From Acidobacteriaceae bacterium (GTDB lineage: Bacteria > Acidobacteriota > Terriglobia > Terriglobales > Acidobacteriaceae): a DNA stretch of 64,000 nt. The position numbers were made by a program, and so were the translations under genes. How positions within the stretch are numbered: position 1 is the stretch's first letter; every line of letters starts with the position of its first letter. The notes under the pieces are model-generated. The model saw only the letters and a program-made list of their open reading frames with translations, did not search any database and had not been told where the DNA came from. Where the stretch lies: assembly GCA_030041515.1 (NCBI GenBank), contig JASHNS010000081.1, positions 124,001 to 188,000 of the forward strand. Direction: 5' to 3'. Below are positions 20,164-29,336 of the stretch, one piece after another.

Positions 20164-21765
20164 ATGTCTGTCCTGAAAAAACCTGTTGTTCTTACCATCC
20201 TCGATGGTTGGGGTTACCGTCCGCAAACCGAAAACAATGCCATCGCGCTCGCCCGCAAACCCGTCTACGACAAGCTGTTGCAGCACTACCCCAACACGCT
20301 CCTCCACGCCTCCGATCATTTCGTCGGCCTGCCCGATGGCCAGATGGGCAACAGCGAAGTCGGCCATCTCAACATCGGCGCCGGCCGCGTCGTGCAGATG
20401 GATATCACCCGCATCGATGCCCTGATCGCCGCCGGTGAATTCTTCACCCATCCCGTCCTCGTTGAGGCCATGCAGAAGGCCCGCAAAACCCAGCTTCACC
20501 TCTTCGGCCTCGTCTCCGACGGCGGCGTCCACTCCCACCAGGAACACCTCTACGCCCTGCTGAAAACGGCAAAGCAGCAGGGAGTCGAAAAAGTCTTCGT
20601 CCACGCCTTCATGGATGGCCGCGACACGCTGCCCACCAGCGGCGCCGGCTATCTTGCCGCCCTCGAGCAGAAAATGCGCGAGTTCGGCGGCAAATTAGCC
20701 AGCGTCTCCGGCCGCTACTACGCCATGGATCGTGACCGCCGCTGGGAGCGCGAAAAGAAGGCTTTCGACGCCATGGTCAAAGGCCAGGCCGAAGGCGGCG
20801 CGTACCAGGATGCCATCGCTCGCGTGAAAGAGTCCTACAACAATGGCGTCACCGACGAATTCATCGTCCCCTTCGTCGTCACCGACGGCCACGGCCGCCC
20901 CAACGGCGTCATCCGCGACGAAGACGTCTGCATCATGTTCAACTACCGCGCCGACCGCGCCCGCCAGATCACCCGCGTCCTCGCCCGCAACAGCGGACTC
21001 ACCAAAGAAGCCGGCCGCGACCTCCAGTCCGCCGAAGAACTCGACGCAACCATCCCCCGCAGCGAGATCCCGAGCAACCTCCACTACGTCTGCATGACGC
21101 AGTACGACAAGCTCTTCACCCTCCCCATGGTCATCCTCCCGGAGTCCATGGAAAACCTGCTCGCCAACATGATGGCTCAGGCAAATCTCCGCAATCTCCG
21201 CACCGCCGAGACCGAGAAGTACGCCCACGTCACCTATTTCTTCAACGGCGGTATCGAAAAGCCTTTCCCCGGCGAAGATCGCATCCTGGTGCCTTCGCAG
21301 AAGGTCGCCACCTACGATCTCGCCCCGGAAATGTCCGCGCAGGGCATTGCCGACACCGTCGTCAAAGCCGTCAACGACACCGCCTTCGACGTCATCGTCG
21401 TCAATTTTGCCAACGCCGATATGGTCGGCCACTCCGGCAAAATCGAGCCCACCGTCAAAGGGGTGGAGACCATCGACGCCTGCCTCGGCCAAATCGAGAA
21501 GGCCATTCGTCAGCGCAACGGGGTCTGGCTCATCACCGCCGATCATGGCAACGCCGAGCTCATGGTCGATCCCGTGACCGGCGGTCCGCATACAGCGCAC
21601 ACCACCAATCCCGTGCCTTTCATTTATGTGGCGGAAGACGCGAGCCAGTTCTCTCTCAGGCCCGGCGGCTCACTCCGGGATATTTCACCCACGATGCTGA
21701 GCCTCCTCGACATTCCTCAGCCAAAGCAGATGACCGGCGGCGATTTGCGCAGCCGTCGTGTCTGA
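20164..21765 (+). CDS. gpmI: 2,3-bisphosphoglycerate-independent phosphoglycerate mutase
   Basis: This enzyme interconverts 3- and 2-phosphoglycerate using two Mn ions and a phosphoserine intermediate. The 533-residue product has the alkaline-phosphatase-like metal site ([10 protein letters not shown]), the catalytic serine loop [17 protein letters not shown], the mutase insertion with [10 protein letters not shown] and HAFMDGRDT, and the C-terminal metal ligands in [11 protein letters not shown] and ADHGNAE. GAGGAG precedes the ATG. Enolase, the next step of the pathway, is encoded 2.4 kb upstream on the same strand. Confidence 0.96.
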   Translation: MSVLKKPVVLTILDGWGYRPQTENNAIALARKPVYDKLLQHYPNTLLHASDHFVGLPDGQMGNSEVGHLNIGAGRVVQMDITRIDALIAAGEFFTHPVLVEAMQKARKTQLHLFGLVSDGGVHSHQEHLYALLKTAKQQGVEKVFVHAFMDGRDTLPTSGAGYLAALEQKMREFGGKLASVSGRYYAMDRDRRWEREKKAFDAMVKGQAEGGAYQDAIARVKESYNNGVTDEFIVPFVVTDGHGRPNGVIRDEDVCIMFNYRADRARQITRVLARNSGLTKEAGRDLQSAEELDATIPRSEIPSNLHYVCMTQYDKLFTLPMVILPESMENLLANMMAQANLRNLRTAETEKYAHVTYFFNGGIEKPFPGEDRILVPSQKVATYDLAPEMSAQGIADTVVKAVNDTAFDVIVVNFANADMVGHSGKIEPTVKGVETIDACLGQIEKAIRQRNGVWLITADHGNAELMVDPVTGGPHTAHTTNPVPFIYVAEDASQFSLRPGGSLRDISPTMLSLLDIPQPKQMTGGDLRSRRV

Positions 21766-21881
21766 CGTCCCGTCGCTGAGGGCCTTTGTATAAACGAATA
21801 AACGGCTATTCTGCGCGAACGTGCGACCTGGCCTGCTGGGTGTAACTTCCCGCAGGCCGCGCGCGTCTTACTACCAAAACC

Positions 21882-22094
21882 ATGCCATTTCCCGTCAAAA
21901 CCTGCGTCGTTTGCGGAGAGGAGTTCGAACTCCGCCCGGATAAACCTGGCTTTGCCAATCGTTGCCCCGCCTGCAGCCAACCGGAACCGGACGAGCAGCC
22001 TGGCTCCGGTGCCGACACCTTCAGCCATGATCCCGAAGCCGCCGCCGCCCGCCGCCGCGCTATGCGCGATCTGCTTTATCGGAAAGACAGTTGA
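21882..22094 (+). CDS. Small zinc-ribbon protein
   Basis: A 70-residue protein with two CxxC knuckles, KTCVVCGEEF and NRCPACSQP, spaced 19 residues apart, which should bind one zinc ion. The rest is acidic, then Arg-rich (AAAARRRAMRDLL). No known function. It begins 117 bases after gpmI; a weak promoter-like pair (TTGTAT at 21786, TATTCT at 21807, spacer 15) lies between them. No clear ribosome site precedes the ATG, but the codon pattern and Cys arrangement support a real gene. Confidence 0.65.
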   Translation: MPFPVKTCVVCGEEFELRPDKPGFANRCPACSQPEPDEQPGSGADTFSHDPEAAAARRRAMRDLLYRKDS

Positions 22095-22146
22095 AAAGAC
22101 AGTTGATTGCATCGGCCAACCAGGGCTGGCCATGCTCCATGGGACG

Positions 22147-22959
22147 TCAGATCTCAGGGCTGGGAGCCGGAGCCATCGTCGTGTAATCGTTGGCGTACCG
22201 TTCGGTTTCCGGCAGAGTCACCGTCCGGTGCTGGCTGACCTCCGTGCGGCTCAGGCAGGCGCCAAATGTCCTCCACAGGAGTTCCACGTCGCTCCGGAAA
22301 CTGGCGGTGCCCATGTACTCCAGATCCAAAGTTGCCTTGGCCGGCTTGATGAATCTCTCGTAGAACGCTTCCACCTCGTTTTGCGGAATCGCCGACAGCA
22401 GCGCTTCTTCGTCGCGAAACGCCAGCGTCGCGGCTCCGGTGATTCCGGGCCGGCACGTCATGTGCAGCGGCTCCAGGTGGGGTAGTTTCGGCCGGGGCCC
22501 CACCAGCGCCATATCCCCGCGCAGCACATTCCAGAACTGCGGCAATTCATCCAGCTTGTGCCGCCGCAGAAATGCTCCGGCCCGCGTGATGCGCGCGTCT
22601 CCGCTGACCGTGATGCACGTCTGTTGCCCCTTTTCCACTCGCATGGATCGGAACTTGTACAGGGTGAATTCTTTGCCGTCACGCCCCATGCGCTGCTGAC
22701 GGAAAAGAATCGGACCGCGCGAATCCAGCCACACCAGGGCAGCCGCGAAGGCCAGCACCGGCATCAAAAGCACCAGTGCCGCGGCGGACACCCCGAACTC
22801 CATCGCACGGCGCGGGGCAGATTTTGCCCATGGGCTTGCGTCGCTCACCATGCGCTCCTGGCTCGCCAGCGAAGGCTTGCCTTGCCATTCCACTGGCACG
22901 CGGACCCTTTCCGGCGCTTCTCCGGTGTCCGGGATCTTATCGAAGAAAAGCGAACTCAT
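22147..22959 (-). CDS. Bacterial sugar transferase (initiating undecaprenyl-phosphate sugar-1-P transferase)
   Basis: A 270-residue protein of the short, PglC-like type: one membrane segment (about residues 55-80, FGVSAAALVLLMPVLAFAAA) followed by the catalytic domain with FRQQRMGRDGKEFTLYKFRS, the KLDELPQFWNVLRGDM signature and VGPRP. These enzymes place the first sugar phosphate on undecaprenyl phosphate and thus begin polysaccharide repeat-unit synthesis. It lacks the four extra N-terminal helices of WcaJ/WbaP. Start at 22959 chosen over a GTG at 22974. It is divergent from the SLBB export gene, sharing a 285-bp control region, and marks the left end of the exopolysaccharide locus. Confidence 0.88.
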   Translation of the reverse strand: MSSLFFDKIPDTGEAPERVRVPVEWQGKPSLASQERMVSDASPWAKSAPRRAMEFGVSAAALVLLMPVLAFAAALVWLDSRGPILFRQQRMGRDGKEFTLYKFRSMRVEKGQQTCITVSGDARITRAGAFLRRHKLDELPQFWNVLRGDMALVGPRPKLPHLEPLHMTCRPGITGAATLAFRDEEALLSAIPQNEVEAFYERFIKPAKATLDLEYMGTASFRSDVELLWRTFGACLSRTEVSQHRTVTLPETERYANDYTTMAPAPSPEI

Positions 22960-23087
22960 CCCACCCACCACCACGTACAGGGTTTTCTCACACTATCCAG
23001 GCCTGGTCATTCCCGGCGCGGCCTGCTCCCGGATATTAAAGTAATCACTTGGGGTAAATTCGGTTCTGCGATCTGCGCCGCAGTAAA

Positions 23088-23117
23088 ATCAGGAACCTGT
23101 TTAGAGTATCAGGAACC
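23088..23117. repeat. Direct repeat ATCAGGAACC, 20-bp spacing, upstream of the export gene
   Basis: ATCAGGAACC occurs at 23088-23097 and again at 23108-23117, exactly two helical turns apart, in the divergent control region between the sugar transferase and the SLBB export gene. This arrangement suits a dimeric regulator binding site; the regulator is not identified. Confidence 0.45.
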
Positions 23118-23244
23118 CGGTAGAATAGTAGGTTAGATGCTGGATTCCTGGGAGAAAGAGGCAAGTTTGGGACAGTCAGGCGTTTCCCAAATTCGAGCAG
23201 AGGCGAACTCCATCGCCGCCTCCGCTGATTACAACATTGTTATC

Positions 23245-25926
23245 ATGTTATCTGCTTTACGCCGGTTTTTCGCCCCCTTCCCGGCCCTCTGCCGTCGATC
23301 CCGCAGGCCCATTGCCGGCCTCGCGTCGCTCCTCCTTCTCCTGCTCGCAGCCTGCCCCTTCGCGCGCGCACAAGACATGCAGAATCAGGACATTCTTAAC
23401 TCAGGCAGCACCAACCTGCCCAATCAGAACCAGCAAAATCCATCAGAGTGCTCCGATCCCCTGATGGCCAATTCCGACCTTTGTTCTACAGCCAGAGGAG
23501 GCCAGGGACTGCCGATTTCACCGCTTTCCACAACCTCGGCAGGCATGGTGGAGCCTCTCGCGTACAACTACAGCGATGTTGAGTCGTTTGGCAGCAACGG
23601 CCGCCCCTCCAAACCCGTAAAGCTCCCGCCGCAGCCTCTTACCGAGTTCCAGAAGTTCGTCGCATCCACCACCGGTCAGGTGCTCCCCATTTTCGGCGCC
23701 GACCTCTTCGATGCAATGCCCTCCACCTTCTCTCCTCTCAACATGACGCCCGTTCCCCCGGACTACGTGATCGGTCCTGGCGACGAGTTGCGCGTCCGGG
23801 TTTGGGGCCAGGTGAATTTCAGTGTCGATGTGCTCGTCGACCGCACCGGCGAAATCTATCTGCCCCAGATTGGCCAGGTGCGCGTCGCGGGGCTGCCCTA
23901 CTCCGATCTCGAGAATCACCTCCGCGCGGCGATCAGCCGGGTCTATCGCAATTTTCATCTCACCGCCGACCTCGGCCGCATCCGCTCCGTTCAGGTGTAT
24001 GTCACCGGCCAGGCTCGCGCCCCGGGCGTCTACACGGTTAGTTCTCTCAGTACTTTAGTGGACGCCATCTTCGCGAGCGGCGGACCCTCTCCCAGCGGCT
24101 CCATGCGTCGCATCGAACTGCGCCGCAACGGCAACGTGGTCACGGTCTTCGACCTCTACGCGCTCCTGCTCCATGGCGACAAGACCAAAGACGCGCCGCT
24201 TCAATCCGGCGATGTCATCTTTATCCCTCCCGTGGGTCCCCGGATCGCCCTCCTGGGAAGCGTACGCGATCCCGCCATCTATGAGACGACCCCGGGCGAG
24301 CCACTCTCGCAGGCCATTGCCTATGCCGGCGGACCCACGGCAGTCGCGTCCCAAACCAGCGTCTCCATCGAACGCATCGACGAGCACCGCGACCGCTATG
24401 CGATGGACGTCAACTGGGATCCGGCGGGTCTGGCCACCCCGCTGCGCGATGGCGACCTCGTGCGGCTCTATTCCATCGTGCCTCTCTATCAAAAGACCGT
24501 GACCCTGCGCGGCAATACCGCGAACCCCGGTCGCTTCGCATGGCATCCGGGCATGCGTCTCAGCGATCTGATTCCCGACAAGGCCTCTCTCATCACCCGC
24601 GACTACTGGTGGAAACGCGCCCAGCTTGGGCTGCCTGCGCCGGAATTCGAGCCTCTCCTCAATTTCCCGCCACTGCTGCAGCCCAGCGCCCCCGAGGAAC
24701 TTCCGCGCGAGCAATTTCTGGGCCAGGCTCCGGCTGCGGCAACCGCTACAACCTCTTCCGATATCACCGCCGCGCAAACCGGCACCGCCCCCACCGGTTC
24801 CACCAGCCAGACCGGCGCCTCTGCTGGCGCCAGTTCCGCCGCCGCCAATCCTTCCGCGCAGCAGCGCGCCAGCAGTGCGTCGCTCGCAGCCGGGCTGACC
24901 GCTCCCTCCACCCAGAATCAGACCCCCCGCAATACGGTCGGACCGATCGCTCCTGATATTGACTGGGATTACGCCGTGGTCGAGCGGCTGGACCCCGGCA
25001 CTCTCCGGACCAAACTGATCCCTTTCGACCTCGGGCGTCTCGTCCTGAATCACGATCCATCTCAAAACCTCTTGCTCCAGCCGGGCGACGTGGTCACCGT
25101 CTTCTCGCAGGCCGACATCCACGTCCCCCTCAGTCAGCAGACGAAATTCGTGCGTCTTGAGGGCGAGTTCGTTCATGCGGGCGTGTATACGGTGCATCCC
25201 GGCGAAACGCTGCGCGACCTGGTTCGCCGCGCGGGTGGCTTTGCTCCCGGCGCCTATCTCTACGGATCTCAGTTCACCCGCGAATCCACCCGCGTTCTCC
25301 AGCAGGAGCGCATCGATGAATATATCCAGCAGCTCGAGCTGGAAATGCAAAGCAACGCGATGTCCATGATTTCCGCTGCCGCCGCAACCCCGGGAGCCCT
25401 CGCGGGTGCCCCGGCCGCTCAAACCAGTGAGCAGGCCATGATCGCCAAGTTACGCCAGGTCCGCGCGACGGGAAGAATCGTTCTTCAGTTCAATCCGCGC
25501 AGCAAGGGCCTGGATGTGCTCCCGGATATAGTCCTCGAAAATGGCGACAAGTTTGTCGTGCCCCCCGTGCCCGCCGCCGTCAACGTCGTCGGAGCCGTTT
25601 ACGATCAGAACTCGTTCCTCTTCCGTCCTGGTATGCGTGCTGGTGAGTACCTCCGTCTGGCTGGCGGCCCCGACCGCGATGCCGACTCCAAACACGCGTT
25701 CATCATCCGCGCCGACGGTTCTGTCATCAGCCGTGCGGCCGCCAGCACTCTCTGGGGCAATCAGTTCGACGCTTTGGCGATGAATCCCGGCGATACCATC
25801 GTTGTGCCGCAGAAGGTCGTCAAGCCGTCTGCCCTGCTGACCGCCATGGCGTGGACGGGATTGTTCGCTCAGTTCTCGCAGCTGGCGCTGGGTGCAGCGA
25901 CCATCGGCATTCTGGCCAACCAGTAG
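23245..25926 (+). CDS. SLBB-domain polysaccharide export protein (Wza/OPX-like)
   Basis: About 893 residues, with an N-terminal signal (MLSALRRFFAPF... then a Leu-rich core); the LLAAC sequence allows either lipoprotein processing or signal peptidase I cleavage after ARAQ. A polysaccharide export domain starts near residue 170 (PPDYVIGPGDELRVRVWG) and several SLBB repeats follow (e.g. QVYVTGQARAPGVYTV, IALLGSVRDPAIYETTPG, VTLRGNTANPGRFAWHPG, VRLEGEFVHAGVYTVHPG, VNVVGAVYDQNSFLFRPG). An Ala/Thr/Ser-rich linker lies at about 490-560. The protein should form or line the outer membrane exit channel. It is about twice as long as E. coli Wza. Start uncertain: ATG 23137 is also in frame but would place the signal peptide 36 residues inside. 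Confidence 0.9.
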   Translation: MLSALRRFFAPFPALCRRSRRPIAGLASLLLLLLAACPFARAQDMQNQDILNSGSTNLPNQNQQNPSECSDPLMANSDLCSTARGGQGLPISPLSTTSAGMVEPLAYNYSDVESFGSNGRPSKPVKLPPQPLTEFQKFVASTTGQVLPIFGADLFDAMPSTFSPLNMTPVPPDYVIGPGDELRVRVWGQVNFSVDVLVDRTGEIYLPQIGQVRVAGLPYSDLENHLRAAISRVYRNFHLTADLGRIRSVQVYVTGQARAPGVYTVSSLSTLVDAIFASGGPSPSGSMRRIELRRNGNVVTVFDLYALLLHGDKTKDAPLQSGDVIFIPPVGPRIALLGSVRDPAIYETTPGEPLSQAIAYAGGPTAVASQTSVSIERIDEHRDRYAMDVNWDPAGLATPLRDGDLVRLYSIVPLYQKTVTLRGNTANPGRFAWHPGMRLSDLIPDKASLITRDYWWKRAQLGLPAPEFEPLLNFPPLLQPSAPEELPREQFLGQAPAAATATTSSDITAAQTGTAPTGSTSQTGASAGASSAAANPSAQQRASSASLAAGLTAPSTQNQTPRNTVGPIAPDIDWDYAVVERLDPGTLRTKLIPFDLGRLVLNHDPSQNLLLQPGDVVTVFSQADIHVPLSQQTKFVRLEGEFVHAGVYTVHPGETLRDLVRRAGGFAPGAYLYGSQFTRESTRVLQQERIDEYIQQLELEMQSNAMSMISAAAATPGALAGAPAAQTSEQAMIAKLRQVRATGRIVLQFNPRSKGLDVLPDIVLENGDKFVVPPVPAAVNVVGAVYDQNSFLFRPGMRAGEYLRLAGGPDRDADSKHAFIIRADGSVISRAAASTLWGNQFDALAMNPGDTIVVPQKVVKPSALLTAMAWTGLFAQFSQLALGAATIGILANQ

Positions 25927-25950
25927 TCTGAACGCCGTTCCTCCCGTGCT

Positions 25951-27075
25951 ATGCGTCGAACCATCGTTCACATCGGAAAATTCTATCCCCCCCACCCCGG
26001 GGGGATAGAAACTCATGTGCAGACTCTGGTCCGTGGGTTGAGCGGTTCGAGCAACGTTCAGGTGCTTGCTGCCGGAAATGCGATTCACGCAAAGATCGAG
26101 CGGCTGGACGGAGCGACCATCATGCGGCTCCCCACATGGGGCGTGGTCGCATCCCTGCCGTTAACTCCCACCCTCCCTCTTGAACTCAGGAAACTCAAGC
26201 CCTCGCTTTTGCATGTGCATGTGCCCAATCCGGCCGCAGCCTTCGCGGTCGCCGTCACCGGATATCGCGGGCCTCTGGTCGTCACGCATCATGCCGATAC
26301 CCTGGGACGAAAGCTCCTGAAGAAGCTTACCGCTCCTTATGTGAGAGAGATGATGCGGCGAGCCGACCGCATCATCGTCACGTCTCATCGCTATCTCGAG
26401 AGCTCCGAAGAGCTCGCGCCGTTTAAGTCGAAGTGCGCGGTCATCCCCCTCGGAATGAACTATCCGGAGCCGGTCGCGTCGTCCCTCGCGGACGCAATCC
26501 CGCCCAGTTGGGTACCTCCTCTGATTCTCTCTGTCGGCAGACTGGTGCCGTATAAGGGATACATTTGCCTCCTCCAGGCCATGCAGGCGGTCAACGCCAC
26601 TCTTCTGCTCATCGGGGCCGGCCCCCTCGAGCGCGATCTGAAATCAGCCGCGCAGAACCTTGGCGTATGCGGCAAAGTAAAATTTCTCGGCTGGATCGAC
26701 GATCTGCAGCCCTATTACCGCGCCAGCTCCCTCTTTGTTCTCCCATCCATCACGCGAGCCGAAGCCTTCGGCCTGGTTCAGCTGGAAGCCATGGCTGCCG
26801 GCCTTCCCGTCATCAACACCGATATTGATTCCGGCGTTCCCGAAGTGTCCCCGGACGGCATCACGGGGATTACCGTTCCTCCCGGCGATTCCACGGCGCT
26901 CGCTCAGGCCATCAACACGTTGCTCGAGACTCCGGGATTGTGCCAAAGAATGGGTGCCGCGGCCAGGGCTCGCGCCCGCTCCGAATTCAGCGCGGACCTC
27001 ATGATCCGCCGCACTCTGAACGTCTATGACGAAGTACTAGCTGGGCGCACGCTTCGGTCGTCGGCCGCGGATTAG
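25951..27075 (+). CDS. Glycosyltransferase family 4 (EPS locus)
   Basis: A 374-residue GT-B fold enzyme. The N-terminal loop FYPPHPGGIETHV and the C-terminal donor-binding region with LPSITRAEAFGLVQLEAMA (the E-x7-E motif of GT4) are clear, and ILSVGRLVPYKGY matches the start of the Glycos_transf_1 domain. It should transfer a nucleotide-activated sugar, retaining stereochemistry, to a growing lipid-linked repeat unit at the inner face of the membrane. It begins 24 bases after the export gene, so they are probably co-transcribed. A perfect 12-bp inverted repeat falls inside codons 11-20. Confidence 0.9.
   Translation: MRRTIVHIGKFYPPHPGGIETHVQTLVRGLSGSSNVQVLAAGNAIHAKIERLDGATIMRLPTWGVVASLPLTPTLPLELRKLKPSLLHVHVPNPAAAFAVAVTGYRGPLVVTHHADTLGRKLLKKLTAPYVREMMRRADRIIVTSHRYLESSEELAPFKSKCAVIPLGMNYPEPVASSLADAIPPSWVPPLILSVGRLVPYKGYICLLQAMQAVNATLLLIGAGPLERDLKSAAQNLGVCGKVKFLGWIDDLQPYYRASSLFVLPSITRAEAFGLVQLEAMAAGLPVINTDIDSGVPEVSPDGITGITVPPGDSTALAQAINTLLETPGLCQRMGAAARARARSEFSADLMIRRTLNVYDEVLAGRTLRSSAAD
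25981..26010. repeat. Perfect 12-bp inverted repeat inside the start of the GT4 gene
   Basis: TTCTATCCCCCC (25981-25992) and GGGGGGATAGAA (25999-26010) are exact reverse complements around a 6-base loop. They encode the conserved FYPPHPGGIE segment of the glycosyltransferase. A stable hairpin this close to the start could slow translation. Confidence 0.7.
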
Positions 27076-27878
27076 TCGCGCCTGATGCTCACAAATTCGA
27101 CACTGGTGGCGAAGTAGCGAAGCGGTGTATGGAACGTTACAAACTGGTCGAGCCTCTCGAACATCCGAAACAATGGATAATGCACTCTGTTCTTGGGTAA
27201 TATCTGCCGATACCAGGAATCGATAAGTTCGAGGCCCGCTGCCGGCAGCATCTTCCTGATCAGTTCCTCGCTGTACAGTCGGTCGTGGTAGAAATCCCCT
27301 CTCCAGTGGGAGACCTTCTGCGTCCACGACAAAACCGTCGGCAGATTGAAACAAAAGAACAGTCCTCCCGGCTTCAGCACTCGGCCAATCTCCGCAAGAG
27401 AAGCTCGATCGTTGGGCACGTGTTCCAGAACGCCCACGCTGAGTGCGACATCGAAGCTCGCGCCCCCATAAGGAAGCTGAGATTCATGGTTGAGCGGCGT
27501 TACGCGAATCCCGAATTTCCGGATGATCGGCGTTTCCTGCCCGAAGGCGGAATCCTCACTCGCGGAAGCAATGTCGCAGCTCTCCACCGAGGCAGGAGAC
27601 AGATCGCGCATCAGCTTGCTGACGTGCCCTTTGCCGCAGCCCCAGTCCAGAACCGAGAGGCCGCTGAATGGACGTCCGAGGACTGCCTCCGAAGCCGCTC
27701 GCACAAACCGCGTCAGATAGACGTACACCAGCTGGCCTGCGGGGTTCCGGAGAAAGCTGTGCGAAGGCTCGCCCTCCGCCGCCGCCGCGATCTGTCCGTC
27801 CAGCTGCCATGGGGCTGAAAACGTTTCGTATCGCGCAGACCTGACGATTTTGCTGAGCTGGGACACTTCGGTTTTCAT
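27072..27878 (-). CDS. SAM-dependent class I methyltransferase (EPS locus)
   Basis: A 268-residue protein with motif I LSVLDWGCGKGHVSKLM, a later VALSVGVLEHVPN and EIGRVLKPGGLFFCFNLP, the standard Methyltransf_11/25 layout. It may methylate a sugar of the polysaccharide or a terminal residue that stops chain growth, but the substrate is not evident. It is encoded convergently with the GT4 gene and their ends overlap by four bases (27072-27075). Only a weak ribosome site (GGAT) precedes the ATG. Confidence 0.8.
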   Translation of the reverse strand: MKTEVSQLSKIVRSARYETFSAPWQLDGQIAAAAEGEPSHSFLRNPAGQLVYVYLTRFVRAASEAVLGRPFSGLSVLDWGCGKGHVSKLMRDLSPASVESCDIASASEDSAFGQETPIIRKFGIRVTPLNHESQLPYGGASFDVALSVGVLEHVPNDRASLAEIGRVLKPGGLFFCFNLPTVLSWTQKVSHWRGDFYHDRLYSEELIRKMLPAAGLELIDSWYRQILPKNRVHYPLFRMFERLDQFVTFHTPLRYFATSVEFVSIRRD

Positions 27879-28172
27879 GTCGATCCATCAGATCTGCGAT
27901 TCAAAGACCGGCATGCAGCGTGCCACTCAGCAACTGGGCTGCCGCGACGCGGCTGCAGGGCCATTTTTCTGCAGTTCCCAACGGGTATTGTATTCTGAAG
28001 GTTCAGCCGCGGAGTCGGGATGCTTAAAGAGTGTGTTCCGCGCGCCGCGATCCACTGCCGAAAGACACGGCGCGGGAACCGATTGAAATCCGATCGTGAG
28101 TGTCTAGCCGCGGAGGATGCCAGCCAATTCCATGGAACGATGAACCTGCGCAGGCTGGACTGAATTACGAGC

Positions 28173-29306
28173 ATGGACGTTTTCTTCAATAATTTCGGCC
28201 ATCTGCTGCCCTGGATGCTGCTCCTCACAGCGTACCTTGCCCTCTCGGTCCATGCCGAGCTGACAAACCGCCGCGTCTTCATCTTCGCATCGCTGGCCTT
28301 GCTTGTTATTTTCGCCGGCCTCCGCCAGTCTTTCACGCCCGACCTCCTGCGCTACAGGAACATGTATGAAGATCCCGACCTTCTTACCTTTGGCTTTATG
28401 GAGCCAACCTTTATTCTCATCTCGAAAGCGCTGGGCGCGCTTGGTCTGGATTACCATGCCCTGTATCTTGTCTATACGGCCATAACACTGGCATTTATAT
28501 ATGCCGGGATCAATAACCTGACCCGTCATATCCGCCTGGCCTTATTCCTTTACATCTCCATCCCCGCCTGCTTCCTCAATCTCTTTGTCGAGATGCGCCA
28601 GGTCTGCGCCATCGCCATCACCTTCTACGCGACCAGCATCTTCCTGAAGAAGGAAACTCGCCATCGGCTGCTGAAGGTCTCAGGATTGGCGATACTCTCC
28701 ATCCTCTTCCATTATTCCTCGCTTCTTTATTGGGTCATCCTTTTCTGCTCCTGCAAACTCATCCGCCGGTCGTATCCCACGCTGCTCTATATCGCCGCCA
28801 TGGCGGTCAGTATGGCCATTCCAACCTCGCTCATCATCTCTGGCTTTATGTTCGTGGCGAGTCCTGTGATGCCCGCCAAATTGGGGGAGATCCTCAATGC
28901 CTTCGCTCACAGCACCGCGAGTTTGGCTGAAGCCGGCCAGATGTTGAAGTCCGCCGTCTACATCGCAATCGGCATTTTCTTCGTCCTGCGCCTCCGCCGG
29001 CATAAAGATGACGCGAGTTTTCGAGCGCTCGTGAACCTGTTCGTCATCGGCGTGGTCATCCTCAATCTGGCTCGCGGTTTCGCGGTGGCCAGCAGATTGG
29101 CCTATTTCTTCCTCGTTTATCAGATCATCGTCTTTCCCGAAATCCTCGATGATGTGAAAGAGAGAGCACGATCGCTGCTGGCGGGCTACGCTCTGGTATT
29201 GTTCTATCTGGGGCAATTCCTGTGGGGCGTATTTTACTTTTCTGAGGAAGCTCAGAGTTATGTCTACCTGCATTACCAGAATGCTCTGTCCCTGCTCTTC
29301 CGGTAA
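28173..29306 (+). CDS. EpsG-like polysaccharide polymerase (Wzy type), integral membrane
   Basis: A 377-residue protein with about ten membrane helices. The segments FAGLRQSFTPDLLRYRNMY and GFMEPTFILISKALGALGLDY match the EpsG family, and the extracytoplasmic FVEMRQVCAIAITFYA contains the R-Q pair commonly conserved there. EpsG proteins are thought to polymerise repeat units outside the membrane. Sited between the methyltransferase and a GT4 gene, it is the only polymerase candidate in the locus. Its GC content and codon use look somewhat less biased than in the housekeeping genes, as is common for Wzy-type genes. Confidence 0.8.
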   Translation: MDVFFNNFGHLLPWMLLLTAYLALSVHAELTNRRVFIFASLALLVIFAGLRQSFTPDLLRYRNMYEDPDLLTFGFMEPTFILISKALGALGLDYHALYLVYTAITLAFIYAGINNLTRHIRLALFLYISIPACFLNLFVEMRQVCAIAITFYATSIFLKKETRHRLLKVSGLAILSILFHYSSLLYWVILFCSCKLIRRSYPTLLYIAAMAVSMAIPTSLIISGFMFVASPVMPAKLGEILNAFAHSTASLAEAGQMLKSAVYIAIGIFFVLRLRRHKDDASFRALVNLFVIGVVILNLARGFAVASRLAYFFLVYQIIVFPEILDDVKERARSLLAGYALVLFYLGQFLWGVFYFSEEAQSYVYLHYQNALSLLFR

Positions 29307-29336
29307 GTTTCGGCGACGTCGTTCCCCTCATTTCGT

